DNA of 64,000 bases from Tritrichomonas musculus. Taxonomy: Eukaryota; Parabasalia; Tritrichomonadida; Tritrichomonadidae. Of the stretch, positions 49,941-59,027 are shown piece after piece. The stretch is taken from contig JAPFFF010000009.1 of the NCBI GenBank assembly GCA_039105265.1, positions 434,001 through 498,000 on the forward strand, in the 5' to 3' direction. The first letter of the stretch is position 1. Each line of letters starts with the position of its first letter. Made by a program: the position numbers and the translations under genes. The notes beneath the pieces were generated by a model that had not been told where the DNA came from, ran no database searches, and saw only the letters and a list, made by a program, of their open reading frames with translations.

Positions 49941-50399
49941 ATGTCAACACCAAAAGTTTATGATTACATCAATTCACTTATTGATATGTTGGATGAATCA
50001 GAGAAGTTCAAACAATGTGATTTCTCAATTCTGTGTGATAGATATCCAATACCTTGTGGAAAGGCTGCATATAAATCTAAAGTGATATACATATCATTGA
50101 AGAACAAAGATAATGCATTTAAACGATTATATTATGATAAGATTGTTGAACTCGGGCTCGAATATATAACATTAACATCAAATGTTAGAAGAAGAATATC
50201 AACAACATCTATTGAGTTCTTCGTTGAAGGTTCAAATGAAGAGCAATCATTTAAAGAATACAAGTATTATAATTACAGTATCAGGAAAGTTAATGATAAG
50301 AAAACAAAAGAACTCATTGAACAAATGAGACAAAAATATAATATCAATACACCACAACTGTTTGTTGGTGTTCAACAACAAATTGTATTAGATGAATGA
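49941..50399 (+). CDS. Polinton protein of unknown function (152 aa)
   Basis: A 152-residue protein (MSTPKVYDYINSLIDMLDES) with alternating strands and helices and no motif I recognise. A T-rich block with TTTCACTC precedes it. Its last 12 bases overlap the end of the convergent ATPase gene. It follows the small gene at 49,664 on the same strand by 70 bases. Confidence 0.6.
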   Translation: MSTPKVYDYINSLIDMLDESEKFKQCDFSILCDRYPIPCGKAAYKSKVIYISLKNKDNAFKRLYYDKIVELGLEYITLTSNVRRRISTTSIEFFVEGSNEEQSFKEYKYYNYSIRKVNDKKTKELIEQMRQKYNINTPQLFVGVQQQIVLDE

Positions 50400-51302
50400 A
50401 AGGTTATTAGTTCGAACATTGATTAAAACGAATTGATGTGCTTTCATTGTTCTGTATCGATTCCATAGCTCTTCGAAATCTATTGGAAATGGAACTTGTT
50501 GATATATGTAGCCAAGTTTCTGTCGTGAATAACCACTAAAGATGAAGAATGATGTTGCATTATTTTTCCATTCTGTTGTTAAAGCTTTGAAGAACTGGAT
50601 GTTAACGAATATGATTAGATTCTTATGTCGAAGCTGACTAATGGTATTGATAAAATAAGATGATTTAATTAGTTTCGATTTCAAGAAGTCTTCACAAAGA
50701 ATGATAGTATTTAGCGGTTTATTTGGTTGACCTAGTTTATTGATATGAAGAAACTCAAACATATCGTTTAACTTCTTTTCATCGATTACTATTTTTGGTG
50801 TTGATGAATATTTGTTATACAATTCTTTATATAAATCAAGTTGTTTAAGATATTCTTCAGCATTGCTGTCAGCAACAGTTTTTATTGGTAGCTGTATCAA
50901 TTCGCGTTGACTTTCGAATGTAGCATCATTGATTGTTCCGTTTCGTGATACATAAACAATTAAATGAAAGCCAGCGTTCTTCATTCGAGACATTTGAATA
51001 ACATCTCGTAGCATTATATGACTCTTTCCTTTACCTTGCTGACCAACGAGTATGTTCAATGAATTGTAATATGAATAAATACCGTTTGCGATTGGTCTGA
51101 TTGATTCATTCTTTATTTTTGATTCATTGCGTTGATATGCTTTATTCATCTCGTCATCAATATTAAATGTTGTTTCATTAACAGTTGGCTTGAATGATTC
51201 ATATTCAAATGCAAAGCTCATTTGGTCATCATCATAATCAGAGCTATTAGAAAATAAAACCTCTTTATAATTAAACTGAGTTGGTTTCATGAAACGTTTC
51301 AT
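50388..51302 (-). CDS. Polinton packaging ATPase (A32/FtsK-like)
   Basis: A 304-residue P-loop ATPase that would drive element DNA into capsids. Walker A is GQQGKGKS (87-94), Walker B is TIILCED (199-205), and QLRHKNLIIFVNIQ (223-236) holds the conserved RH and the sensor Asn/Gln strand of the packaging ATPase family. The first 65 residues look unstructured. It is convergent with, and overlaps by 12 bases, the gene at 49,941, and follows a small membrane-protein gene by 24 bases on its own strand. Its presence means the element belongs to the capsid-forming class. Confidence 0.82.
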   Translation of the reverse strand: MKRFMKPTQFNYKEVLFSNSSDYDDDQMSFAFEYESFKPTVNETTFNIDDEMNKAYQRNESKIKNESIRPIANGIYSYYNSLNILVGQQGKGKSHIMLRDVIQMSRMKNAGFHLIVYVSRNGTINDATFESQRELIQLPIKTVADSNAEEYLKQLDLYKELYNKYSSTPKIVIDEKKLNDMFEFLHINKLGQPNKPLNTIILCEDFLKSKLIKSSYFINTISQLRHKNLIIFVNIQFFKALTTEWKNNATSFFIFSGYSRQKLGYIYQQVPFPIDFEELWNRYRTMKAHQFVLINVRTNNLSFI

Positions 51303-51326
51303 TTCTTTAGTTTTCGTTAAAGCTCT

Positions 51327-51458
51327 TCATGAATACATTTTTGTTCTTATCTCTTCACTGAGTTCTGGTTCTTTGTCAGGCATCATTAATGATACTTCAA
51401 CAATCTTCACTAAAAATAAACCTGTTAATAATGAAACAACTAATATTTCATATATCAT
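51327..51458 (-). CDS. Small single-pass membrane protein of the Polinton (43 aa)
   Basis: A short frame, starting at the ATG ending at 51,458, encodes 43 residues. Residues about 2-24 are a membrane helix (IYEILVVSLLTGLFLVKIVE) and the rest is an acidic tail (PDKEPELSEEIRTKMYS). It fills the gap between two minus-strand genes exactly: 10 bases after the gene ending at 51,469 and 24 bases before the ATPase start. Small membrane proteins are usual in such elements. It could still be chance, because the frame is short. Confidence 0.5.
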   Translation of the reverse strand: MIYEILVVSLLTGLFLVKIVEVSLMMPDKEPELSEEIRTKMYS

Positions 51459-51468
51459 TTATTGGTTT

Positions 51469-52038
51469 TTAAATACATGTTTTCAATGAAATGTTGTGTC
51501 TAATGAGTTCTGTATAAATGCTATTATATTTGTATTTCAAGTCATTTGATTCATTATTTTTGTAAACCAATATCCTATCAATTAAAAGATATTTGGAACG
51601 AGAAACACAACCATTACATGAACAATCATCATTGACAATCAATTCAACTTTATCTGCTTGTGTTAGTAATTTGATGAGTTCCATTAATGTATTTGAATGA
51701 CAAATTAATAAATCATTGACTTTTATTGGGTTTGTTTCATAGATTGATAACAATATCTCAAGGAATTTGTTTTTGGTTTCAAGTTCTGTTATATCAGCTC
51801 CAATATCACTGATACCTCTTTCTAGGGAAACGTTGTTTGTTGGATGCTGTGATTGATATACTCCACTCATCTGAGGTATAGTAAAATTTGTGGCTTGAGA
51901 TGATTGTGGTAATGGTTGAACTGATGGATATTCAACTGGTTGTGGTTGCTTTGGTTTGATGTTTATATTAATACTGGTTGATTGTTCCTGCTTAACTGAT
52001 GCATCGTTCTCGCTACTTAATATACGAGCTTTATTCAT
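51469..52038 (-). CDS. Polinton protein of unknown function (189 aa)
   Basis: A 189-residue protein starting at the ATG ending at 52,038 (MNKARILSSENDASVKQEQS). The frame extends upstream only through a TTG, so the ATG is preferred. The first 80 residues are Gln/Pro/Ser-rich and disordered. The rest is helical with a CSCNGC cluster near residue 140 that could bind metal. It lies in the minus-strand gene row between the HNH gene and the small membrane protein. No family is recognised. Confidence 0.6.
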   Translation of the reverse strand: MNKARILSSENDASVKQEQSTSININIKPKQPQPVEYPSVQPLPQSSQATNFTIPQMSGVYQSQHPTNNVSLERGISDIGADITELETKNKFLEILLSIYETNPIKVNDLLICHSNTLMELIKLLTQADKVELIVNDDCSCNGCVSRSKYLLIDRILVYKNNESNDLKYKYNSIYTELIRHNISLKTCI

Positions 52039-52093
52039 ATTAAAGTTATTCGTTTTAGGTAAAAATAAAACCAATACATTAATGATTCATTAA

Positions 52094-52696
52094 CTACATC
52101 AAACCATATGAACGTTTAAATATTGATATATAAATTCGAACAAATTTGTGTTCATTTGATACCATTACAACAAATTTACTACCATATTTATTTTCATTAA
52201 CTCTAAGCTTTTTATATTTCACACCATTATAATAATAAAAGTTATCGTCATCAAAATAATAATCAGTGAATTCATGATTATTGTATTCATCAATAACTGT
52301 TGCATCATCTGATATTGAATCAACATATTCAATTGGAATATTCTTATGAATAGAAAGATTTCTCATGTTTGTAATATGAGTGCACCAACGAAGATTGGAT
52401 AAATGATAATCACTTCTATCATGATTAATGTGGTCTACTTCTGGTAGATTATCAGGATTTGGTATAAATTGTTTTGCAATTAATATATGTTTGTTATATG
52501 ATATTAAATTCAAATGAACTTGAATATAACCATGTCCTCTATCACTTTCTTTCAATATCCTTCCTGTTTTCTTCTTCCTTATGTTATATGGATAAGTTGT
52601 TTGAATTTCATAATCATTTTCAAATCCTTTTAACGGTTCAAATTCAGCTTCATCATTAGTGTTTTCATTGTTAGCTTGTTCAACTGGTTGACTCAT
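52094..52696 (-). CDS. HNH homing-type endonuclease
   Basis: A 200-residue protein. Residues about 24-45 (GFENDYEIQTTYPYNIRKKK) look like a NUMOD4-type DNA-contact motif and residues about 69-113 form an HNH_3 domain: VDHINHDRSDYHLSNLRWCT, with His and Asn ligands in the right order. Such enzymes cut one or both DNA strands and often spread themselves. The C-terminal half may add DNA contacts. A fragment of a second copy lies at about 49,384-49,486 in the same element. It may be a free-standing homing gene living within the Polinton, or a nuclease used by it. Confidence 0.8.
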   Translation of the reverse strand: MSQPVEQANNENTNDEAEFEPLKGFENDYEIQTTYPYNIRKKKTGRILKESDRGHGYIQVHLNLISYNKHILIAKQFIPNPDNLPEVDHINHDRSDYHLSNLRWCTHITNMRNLSIHKNIPIEYVDSISDDATVIDEYNNHEFTDYYFDDDNFYYYNGVKYKKLRVNENKYGSKFVVMVSNEHKFVRIYISIFKRSYGLM

Positions 52697-52764
52697 TTTA
52701 ATGAAAATAAAAAATTAAAATCAAAAATAAAACAACATTAATGATGAGTCATTCAATGATTCAT

Positions 52765-53010
52765 TTACAAAGTCATTTGTTCAGCTGATTTGATACGTTC
52801 ATCAATAGCTCTTAATTGTATTTTAATCGATTCAATATCATTAAATAGTTGTTTATATATCGACAATATGTGAATCATCTTATCAAACTTTCCGTTTAAT
52901 GCATCATCTTCAGAATTCATACATTCATTGAATATCTTGTCTTTAACTATTCGAAACTGAGCGTGTAAAGCTGATGTATCACAACTCAAACCTTTAATTG
53001 CACTATTCAT
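52765..53010 (-). CDS. Small helical Polinton protein (81 aa)
   Basis: An 81-residue, charged, helical protein (MNSAIKGLSCDTSALHAQFR) starting at the ATG ending at 53,010. No domain is recognised. It is supported by tight packing between two same-strand genes. Confidence 0.5.
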   Translation of the reverse strand: MNSAIKGLSCDTSALHAQFRIVKDKIFNECMNSEDDALNGKFDKMIHILSIYKQLFNDIESIKIQLRAIDERIKSAEQMTL

Positions 53011-53048
53011 TTTAAACCAAAAATAAACAAATTAATTAAATGATATTT

Positions 53049-53399
53049 TTATTCTTTGTTGTTCTTAAATGCCAATAATCTATTAATCATATATGATGAT
53101 ACATTTAACTTCAATTTTTCCTTCAATAAGTTTTGTGTATATGAACACCTTTTATGTCCTGGCAACTTATTTATATCATTCATTACTTTATCATCCAAAA
53201 ATTGTATAACTTTTTCACGTTCATCCTTGTTCAAGAACTTTGATGAATTGAATATTGAACGCGTTCTTTTATGGTTTGCTTCTGTATTTGCTTCTTCATT
53301 TGTTTCTTCTTCTTCACTTACTTCTTGTTTTGATTCTAATATCAAAAGTAATTTATGTATTTCTTCAATGTGTTTTATTATTTCTCTTAACTCAGACAT
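53049..53399 (-). CDS. Small Polinton protein with an acidic linker (116 aa)
   Basis: A 116-residue protein. A helix at 1-25 is followed by an acidic linker (about 26-45) and a compact basic domain (KHR near 46 to the end, with LPGHKRCSYTQNLLKEKLKL) that could bind DNA. It is divergent from the polymerase gene, with 92 bases between their starts. Function unknown. Confidence 0.5.
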   Translation of the reverse strand: MSELREIIKHIEEIHKLLLILESKQEVSEEEETNEEANTEANHKRTRSIFNSSKFLNKDEREKVIQFLDDKVMNDINKLPGHKRCSYTQNLLKEKLKLNVSSYMINRLLAFKNNKE

Positions 53400-53491
53400 T
53401 TCAATGAAATAAAAAACTCAAAAAAAAATTTATTTTTTGATTTAACATTTTTTCAAATTTCAAATAATTTGATTTTTTAATTATATCATAA

Positions 53492-56400
53492 ATGAGTTCG
53501 CGTTATTACTATCAAAAATACACCAAATCATTTGTTATTGAACAAATCAGGTATATCAATAATGAACTTCAATTAAAACCTCGTTTGTCAACATCTAAAC
53601 CTAGTGATTATGATGTTAAACATTTCCAATCAATCTTAGAAAACTATCTAACTTCATTCGGTTTTAGAGAACATGAAGGCAATGGAATCAATGATACAAC
53701 AATATTAGATTTCGTTAATAGAATGAAAAGAGAAGCAGAAGAACAAGAAGAAGAGGAGGAAGAGGAACAATTTGAAGAAGAAGAACAAAATGATGAACAA
53801 AAACTAAAACAAAAACAAATCGAGAACAACATTAAAATAGCTCATGATGCACTCAACAAAGCCCTTCAATTAATTAAATCTGAAAATATATTATTGAGAC
53901 CATTACCACCAAAGACAAACAAACAGCCTCAACGATATGAAGACATTCGATTTAACAATGAAAATGCTGAATTAATTGAATATCTCAAAAAGTTTAGCTA
54001 TAAAGGTGTTCATTCAAAACATGATTCATATTTCATAATCAACGAACCTGAGAACTTTGATGAAGCAGTTGAAGCATGTAGTCATTTCATTGACCAATTC
54101 CCAAATGATAGTGAAAAGGTTGAACGATTAGATGAAGACAGTAAAGAACCGATTAAAATATATTACAAAAACGGTGTTTCATCAATTGAAGACATCAATG
54201 AATATTTAACTGAAACAGTATTTAAACAAGAAGTGAAACCGTTCAAAATATATTTTCAATTGACTGGTATATTTGAGATACCACCAAAGAATGAAAGTGA
54301 AAGATATACATATGAGGCAAGTGATATTAATTGGAAGAATTATAAATCATCAATTCCGATAATTGTTAGAGAGAATAAAGATATTGATAAAATTAAACTG
54401 TATATTGAATCAAAGATTCATGAATATGAAACCACGGCTTCAAACATTAAATTATGTATCGTTTGGTCTGTTTCATTTACAATCTCTCGTGTAGTTAAGA
54501 TAACAGGAAAGATTGATGAAGTTTCAGAATTGTTTGGCAAAAATAAATATATCATTATTGATAACGTTGATGATTGTTTGTGTTGGTATCGTTTCCTTGC
54601 TTGTTGTTTGTTTCCTGAACTAACAAATCAAAACAAAGATGAAAAGAAAACAAAATATAATACAGCTAACAGAACCAAAGCAGCAAAGAAAATATTATGT
54701 GAAGACCACGGAATAACTTATTCAACTAAACCTACAAAAGAAGCAAATCAAATCATCAATTCGTTCAAAGGTATCACGATTGAAGAAATGAAGGAATCAG
54801 CCAAGAATCATAACATCAATGTCAACATCTATGAATATGACAAAGAGAAACATATTTATGATATTCAAGAACAATGGCATAACATAGACGAATCAAACAA
54901 AACGTTTTCAGCCCTGTTGTATTCAAAGGATAAGATACTTCACATAATGTACATCATCAACGCTGAAGCATTAACAAATATTCATATTTGTCCTCATTGT
55001 GGTTCATACATTCACAAAGGAAATAACAATATTGACAGATTCAACAGACATGTAGATAAATGTGAGAAGCTAGGAGGTAAATTCAAAAAGGATTTCATAC
55101 CTTCACGAGAAGCTTTACCGTACTGCCCGCACATCTTAAACAATCCTGTTTATTTGTATTGTCTTTCATATGAGCTTGAATGGAAGCCAACAATTCATTA
55201 TATCACTTATGATTTTGAAACAATGGAGCAAAAGATTGAAAAGAAAGTCAGTGATAAATCAGTTATCAATTCTCGATTGATTCCTTTGAGTGTTTCATCA
55301 TGTGTGAAACTTGATAAAGGTTTGATAACAAAGAACTTTGACATACGAACAAATGAATTCATTGCCAAATGGATTGACTGGTTATTTGTTGTTGGCTGTG
55401 ATGTGTATGTTGATAAATTGAATCATTTGAAGAGCTTTATTAAAGATAAATCGGAAGAAGAACTCAATAAAATAGATTCATCATTGAAAACAATAACAGT
55501 ATTCGGTTTTAATTCATCACGATTTGATTCAAACTTATTCAAAGAGCAATTGATTAAAAATCATTGGTCTATCGATAGTGGAATGATTGGAACTGCTACA
55601 TCATTGAAACAATTCATATTGAAATCATCAAAGTATCCCATTCGATTACGATTCATTGACGCACAAGCATTTGTTGCTGGAGGAACACTCAAACAGTTTG
55701 GCATTGATTTTGGCGGTATATCTAACAGTTCGAAAGGTGTATTTCCTTATGAAGCAATCAACAATGAAAATTATAATGAAGTGTTATCAAAGAATGAACC
55801 ATTCAAATATGAAGACTTCTACAGTTATCTCAATCAAAAGAATCCATTAACAAAAGCTGATTATGAAGAGTATTTGATTGATTCAAAGAGGTTTCCAACA
55901 CGTTGGGATTACCTGTTATCATACAATGACAATGATGTTGAAATGATGATTAATCCTATTGACAACCTTATTCAAATGAATGCTGAATATAAAGTTGATT
56001 TGATTAGCAATCTTTCGTTATCAAAGAATGCTTCATGTATCAAATATGCTCTTGCTTACAAAGATTTCAACCCGAAGAACGACTATGAAATCATCAACAA
56101 ATCAAATACATTCAAACCATCAATGAAATGGTGGTTAAATAAATGTGATAACTATCGAAAGCAAGATGAAAAACATAACCAGACGAAAGAAAATAAAAGG
56201 GATTTAACAAAATGTGTTAGTGAAAAAGATTTTGATGCATTCATGAAATTGTATGAATCAAATGAAACAGGTAAATGTCATTTATGTGGTGAACACTTCA
56301 CATATGAAAACAAACCAACTCTTGACCGAATAGATAACAACAAAGGACATCAGATTGATAACTGTTTACTTGCTTGTGCTGAATGTAATCGTTTGAGACA

Positions 56401-58051
56401 AAGAGATGATGATAAGATAACAAGAACCAAAATACAATTGAAGAAATTCTGTAAGCTCCATCACCTCCCTACACTCATAACTGATGAAAAAGAATACTAC
56501 AACTTGAGAGAGAATATAACGGGAGGGTTATCAAATGTACTTCATCGAGTGAACATCAGAGGTCAAACATTAATCAATAAACTCAAATATGATGCCGTTA
56601 ATGACAGAATCATTAGCTATGACACTTCAAACATAGTCTCACACGTTGCTGGTATTGATTTCAATTCATTGTATCCTTCATCATTCAGTTCAGTAAAACA
56701 TTCATTCAATCCTTATCACGGAGGAATCATGTACATGCCTGGTTCATTTATAAAACGCTTTGATGTTTATGATGAAGATGGAAACAAGAATGAAAAGGTG
56801 TTCATTGCTGCAATGAATATCATTCAATCAAAGAAGCGATTTGATGCTAACCCTGAGTTTATATTCAAAGCTGAAGTCAAATTGAGATGTCCAAAGAATA
56901 AAATCAACGATTTGATTAATTTCCCTCCTGTGTTTAGAAATATCAATATAATGAATGATGAACAAACGATTGGAAGTTATATGTACAAATACATGAAAGA
57001 CAATAAACTGAATTCAGCCGATAAAGAAACAAGAAAGCTGACAATGTTGCTTGATACATGCGGAACATTTATGACGTTCTCGAATTACCTTTTATGGTTT
57101 TTAATCGACCACGGACTTATTGTTGATGACATTAAGAGCTTAAGTTTATATGAAGCTCATGACGGATTCAATCAATTTGTTTGTGAGTTTATGAAGAAGC
57201 GTCAAGATATATTGTCAGGAAAGGCACACGGGAACGAAAAGTTTTACAAGATTAGTATGAACGGATCTTACGGATATGACGGTATGAATTCAGAGAACTT
57301 TAATAAAGTCAGAATTGTTGATAAAAATAAAGCCTTTCAATTGATAGCATCCGATACTTATCGCAATGGATGTAAATTGTCAAATGATTGTTATTTGATA
57401 CAATCACAACCTCATTCATTCAAATGTAATACATGTCTTCAGGAATCATTTTGGACATTAGACAATGCGAAATACTGGTATTTGACTTTCCTTTATGACT
57501 TTCTATACAAATGCATTGACATGAATAAAATTCATTTCAACTCGGTCGATACAGACAGTCTGTACATGTCAATCGCTGGTGATATGAATAAACCGATTGA
57601 CCAGTTGTTTGATTACGTCATCAAAGACAAATCATTTTATGACAAACACATTTATAGCTTCATGCCAAACCCTGCAATCAATGATGTATATGATGAGAAA
57701 AAGATTCTCGGATGCTGTGTAGAAAAGTTCGGAGCAAATCAAATTGCTTTGTGTGCTAAGTGTTATACGATTTGGTCAGATGACAAAACAATTTCATTAA
57801 AGCTCAAAGGTGTTTCATTGAAGAAGAACAACATCAAATCAAGTGATTACAAAAATGTCATTGAAAAGCAATCAGTAATGAAAGGAAAGAATATAAACCT
57901 TCAATTAAATTCACAACTGATGAGTAAAATAACTGTAATCAAAAATGCTTTAACAGCAGCACATTCAAAAATGTTGGTATTATCAAATCATTGTTGTTGT
58001 CCTTATGTCAATGGTTTCACTGCAAAGGATTATTTCATTGAGAATCATTAA
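53492..58051 (+). CDS. Polinton protein-primed family B DNA polymerase with an internal HNH domain
   Basis: A 1,519-residue polymerase that should copy the element from protein-primed ends. Exonuclease motifs: YDFETME (Asp near 574), FGFNSSRFDSN (about 672-682) and YNDNDVEM (about 811-818). Polymerase motifs: GIDFNSLYPS (Asp near 1,056), SMNGSYGYDG (about 1,254-1,263) and DTDS (1,353-1,356). The N-terminal 570 residues include an acidic stretch (about 85-110), a DDCLCWYRFLACCLF block near 357-374 that resembles the OTU-type cysteine protease domain seen in related polymerases, and a CPHC...H...C zinc motif near 500-524. An HNH domain (CHLCGEHF, LDRIDNNKGH, LACAECN; about 929-967) sits between exonuclease III and polymerase A motifs. 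The frame is uninterrupted. Confidence 0.9.
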   Translation: MSSRYYYQKYTKSFVIEQIRYINNELQLKPRLSTSKPSDYDVKHFQSILENYLTSFGFREHEGNGINDTTILDFVNRMKREAEEQEEEEEEEQFEEEEQNDEQKLKQKQIENNIKIAHDALNKALQLIKSENILLRPLPPKTNKQPQRYEDIRFNNENAELIEYLKKFSYKGVHSKHDSYFIINEPENFDEAVEACSHFIDQFPNDSEKVERLDEDSKEPIKIYYKNGVSSIEDINEYLTETVFKQEVKPFKIYFQLTGIFEIPPKNESERYTYEASDINWKNYKSSIPIIVRENKDIDKIKLYIESKIHEYETTASNIKLCIVWSVSFTISRVVKITGKIDEVSELFGKNKYIIIDNVDDCLCWYRFLACCLFPELTNQNKDEKKTKYNTANRTKAAKKILCEDHGITYSTKPTKEANQIINSFKGITIEEMKESAKNHNINVNIYEYDKEKHIYDIQEQWHNIDESNKTFSALLYSKDKILHIMYIINAEALTNIHICPHCGSYIHKGNNNIDRFNRHVDKCEKLGGKFKKDFIPSREALPYCPHILNNPVYLYCLSYELEWKPTIHYITYDFETMEQKIEKKVSDKSVINSRLIPLSVSSCVKLDKGLITKNFDIRTNEFIAKWIDWLFVVGCDVYVDKLNHLKSFIKDKSEEELNKIDSSLKTITVFGFNSSRFDSNLFKEQLIKNHWSIDSGMIGTATSLKQFILKSSKYPIRLRFIDAQAFVAGGTLKQFGIDFGGISNSSKGVFPYEAINNENYNEVLSKNEPFKYEDFYSYLNQKNPLTKADYEEYLIDSKRFPTRWDYLLSYNDNDVEMMINPIDNLIQMNAEYKVDLISNLSLSKNASCIKYALAYKDFNPKNDYEIINKSNTFKPSMKWWLNKCDNYRKQDEKHNQTKENKRDLTKCVSEKDFDAFMKLYESNETGKCHLCGEHFTYENKPTLDRIDNNKGHQIDNCLLACAECNRLRQRDDDKITRTKIQLKKFCKLHHLPTLITDEKEYYNLRENITGGLSNVLHRVNIRGQTLINKLKYDAVNDRIISYDTSNIVSHVAGIDFNSLYPSSFSSVKHSFNPYHGGIMYMPGSFIKRFDVYDEDGNKNEKVFIAAMNIIQSKKRFDANPEFIFKAEVKLRCPKNKINDLINFPPVFRNINIMNDEQTIGSYMYKYMKDNKLNSADKETRKLTMLLDTCGTFMTFSNYLLWFLIDHGLIVDDIKSLSLYEAHDGFNQFVCEFMKKRQDILSGKAHGNEKFYKISMNGSYGYDGMNSENFNKVRIVDKNKAFQLIASDTYRNGCKLSNDCYLIQSQPHSFKCNTCLQESFWTLDNAKYWYLTFLYDFLYKCIDMNKIHFNSVDTDSLYMSIAGDMNKPIDQLFDYVIKDKSFYDKHIYSFMPNPAINDVYDEKKILGCCVEKFGANQIALCAKCYTIWSDDKTISLKLKGVSLKKNNIKSSDYKNVIEKQSVMKGKNINLQLNSQLMSKITVIKNALTAAHSKMLVLSNHCCCPYVNGFTAKDYFIENH

Positions 58052-58262
58052 ACCAATTGGCGAGAAGCAGAAAAATGCCTCTTGAAAATGCAACCCTCGG
58101 TATTCCGAGCCTAGAAAAATTATTAATGGAAATGCATCGGGTAGAATTCCGACCGATGAAATGCAGGCATGCAATATTGCACTCCTGGGAAATCATTAAT
58201 GAAAATCATTTATTTTTGATTTGATTTATTTTTAAATCAATTTTTTATCAGCAATTCAAACA
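58052..58262 (+). other. GC-richer, hairpin-rich block after the polymerase gene
   Basis: This spacer is far less AT-rich than its surroundings and can fold into at least four hairpins: 58,062-58,083; CTCGG-TATT-CCGAG at 58,096-58,109; CATCGG...CCGATG at 58,135-58,158; and the palindrome TGCAATATTGCA at 58,170-58,181. The word ATGCA or TGCA recurs four times. It may be a structured RNA or a replication or recombination site. The last 25 bases hold the KilA-N promoter motif (TTTTTTATCAGCAATTCA). Confidence 0.5.
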
Positions 58263-59027
58263 ATGAGCACACCAACAACAAACGCAGCCACAAACACAAA
58301 CGCCACAACTCAACCAATCAATAATGATTATGAATATATTCAATACAATCAACGCTTGAGAATCATTCATTCAATCAAAGATGATATGTATCAAATGAAT
58401 TCAATCATAACAGCTTGTCAATCAAATAAATTATGTAAAGACTGGTTCAGAAACCAATCTACAATTGATATTATTGATGAATTATCGACTGGGGAAAATC
58501 TCCCACTCGAAAAATTATATGAAAAACGAGATGATTTACCAAATGGAATAAGAGGCTTTTATGTTCATCGATTGCTTGTCAATCATGTTGCTATGTGGGC
58601 TTCACCTCGTTATTCAATATATATCATGAAGCTTCTTGATTCACATTTTGAACATGAACGACAACAATTGGTTGAAGAATTGCATCAAAAGAAACCACGT
58701 CTCGTACCATCCAACAAAGAACACAATTACAAGTATTTGATTTGGAAAGAAACCAATGATGCTGAAAACACAATTCTTCATCTTGTGAGAAGAAACAAAC
58801 GAACATTCAGAGCTGTATCAACTCATAATAATGAGAATGAAAGATTTATATTCAAAGATAATTTGCCGATAGCGATGAGTCCGAACGAAGACATTAAAGA
58901 ACTTGTCAAGAACAACTTCCCTCGTAATGATTATACCATCAATGGTTGCAACATTATAATAAAGAATGAACGGCTGGAACAATTACACACACTCATTGAT
59001 GAATATTTCAATCAATTTCAATCATGA
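58263..59027 (+). CDS. KilA-N domain protein
   Basis: A 254-residue protein. Residues about 95-133 carry the KilA-N core (NGIRGFYVHRLLVNHVAMWA then SPRYSIYIMKLLDSHF), a DNA-binding fold common in large DNA viruses, phages and Polintons. The C-terminal 100 residues form a second, unrecognised domain. The first 20 residues are Thr/Asn/Ala-rich. It may control element transcription or replication. The start is preceded by the same upstream motif as the gene at 49,664. Confidence 0.8.
   Translation: MSTPTTNAATNTNATTQPINNDYEYIQYNQRLRIIHSIKDDMYQMNSIITACQSNKLCKDWFRNQSTIDIIDELSTGENLPLEKLYEKRDDLPNGIRGFYVHRLLVNHVAMWASPRYSIYIMKLLDSHFEHERQQLVEELHQKKPRLVPSNKEHNYKYLIWKETNDAENTILHLVRRNKRTFRAVSTHNNENERFIFKDNLPIAMSPNEDIKELVKNNFPRNDYTINGCNIIIKNERLEQLHTLIDEYFNQFQS

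Noticed and set aside
52038-52074. Upstream extension of the 189-residue Polinton protein from a TTG codon
   Set aside because: A eukaryotic gene should start at ATG; the ATG ending at 52,038 is the first one in frame.
58150-58170. Hammerhead ribozyme core (CCGATGAAATG)
   Set aside because: One base of the CTGATGA core differs and no GAAAC partner follows at the right distance.
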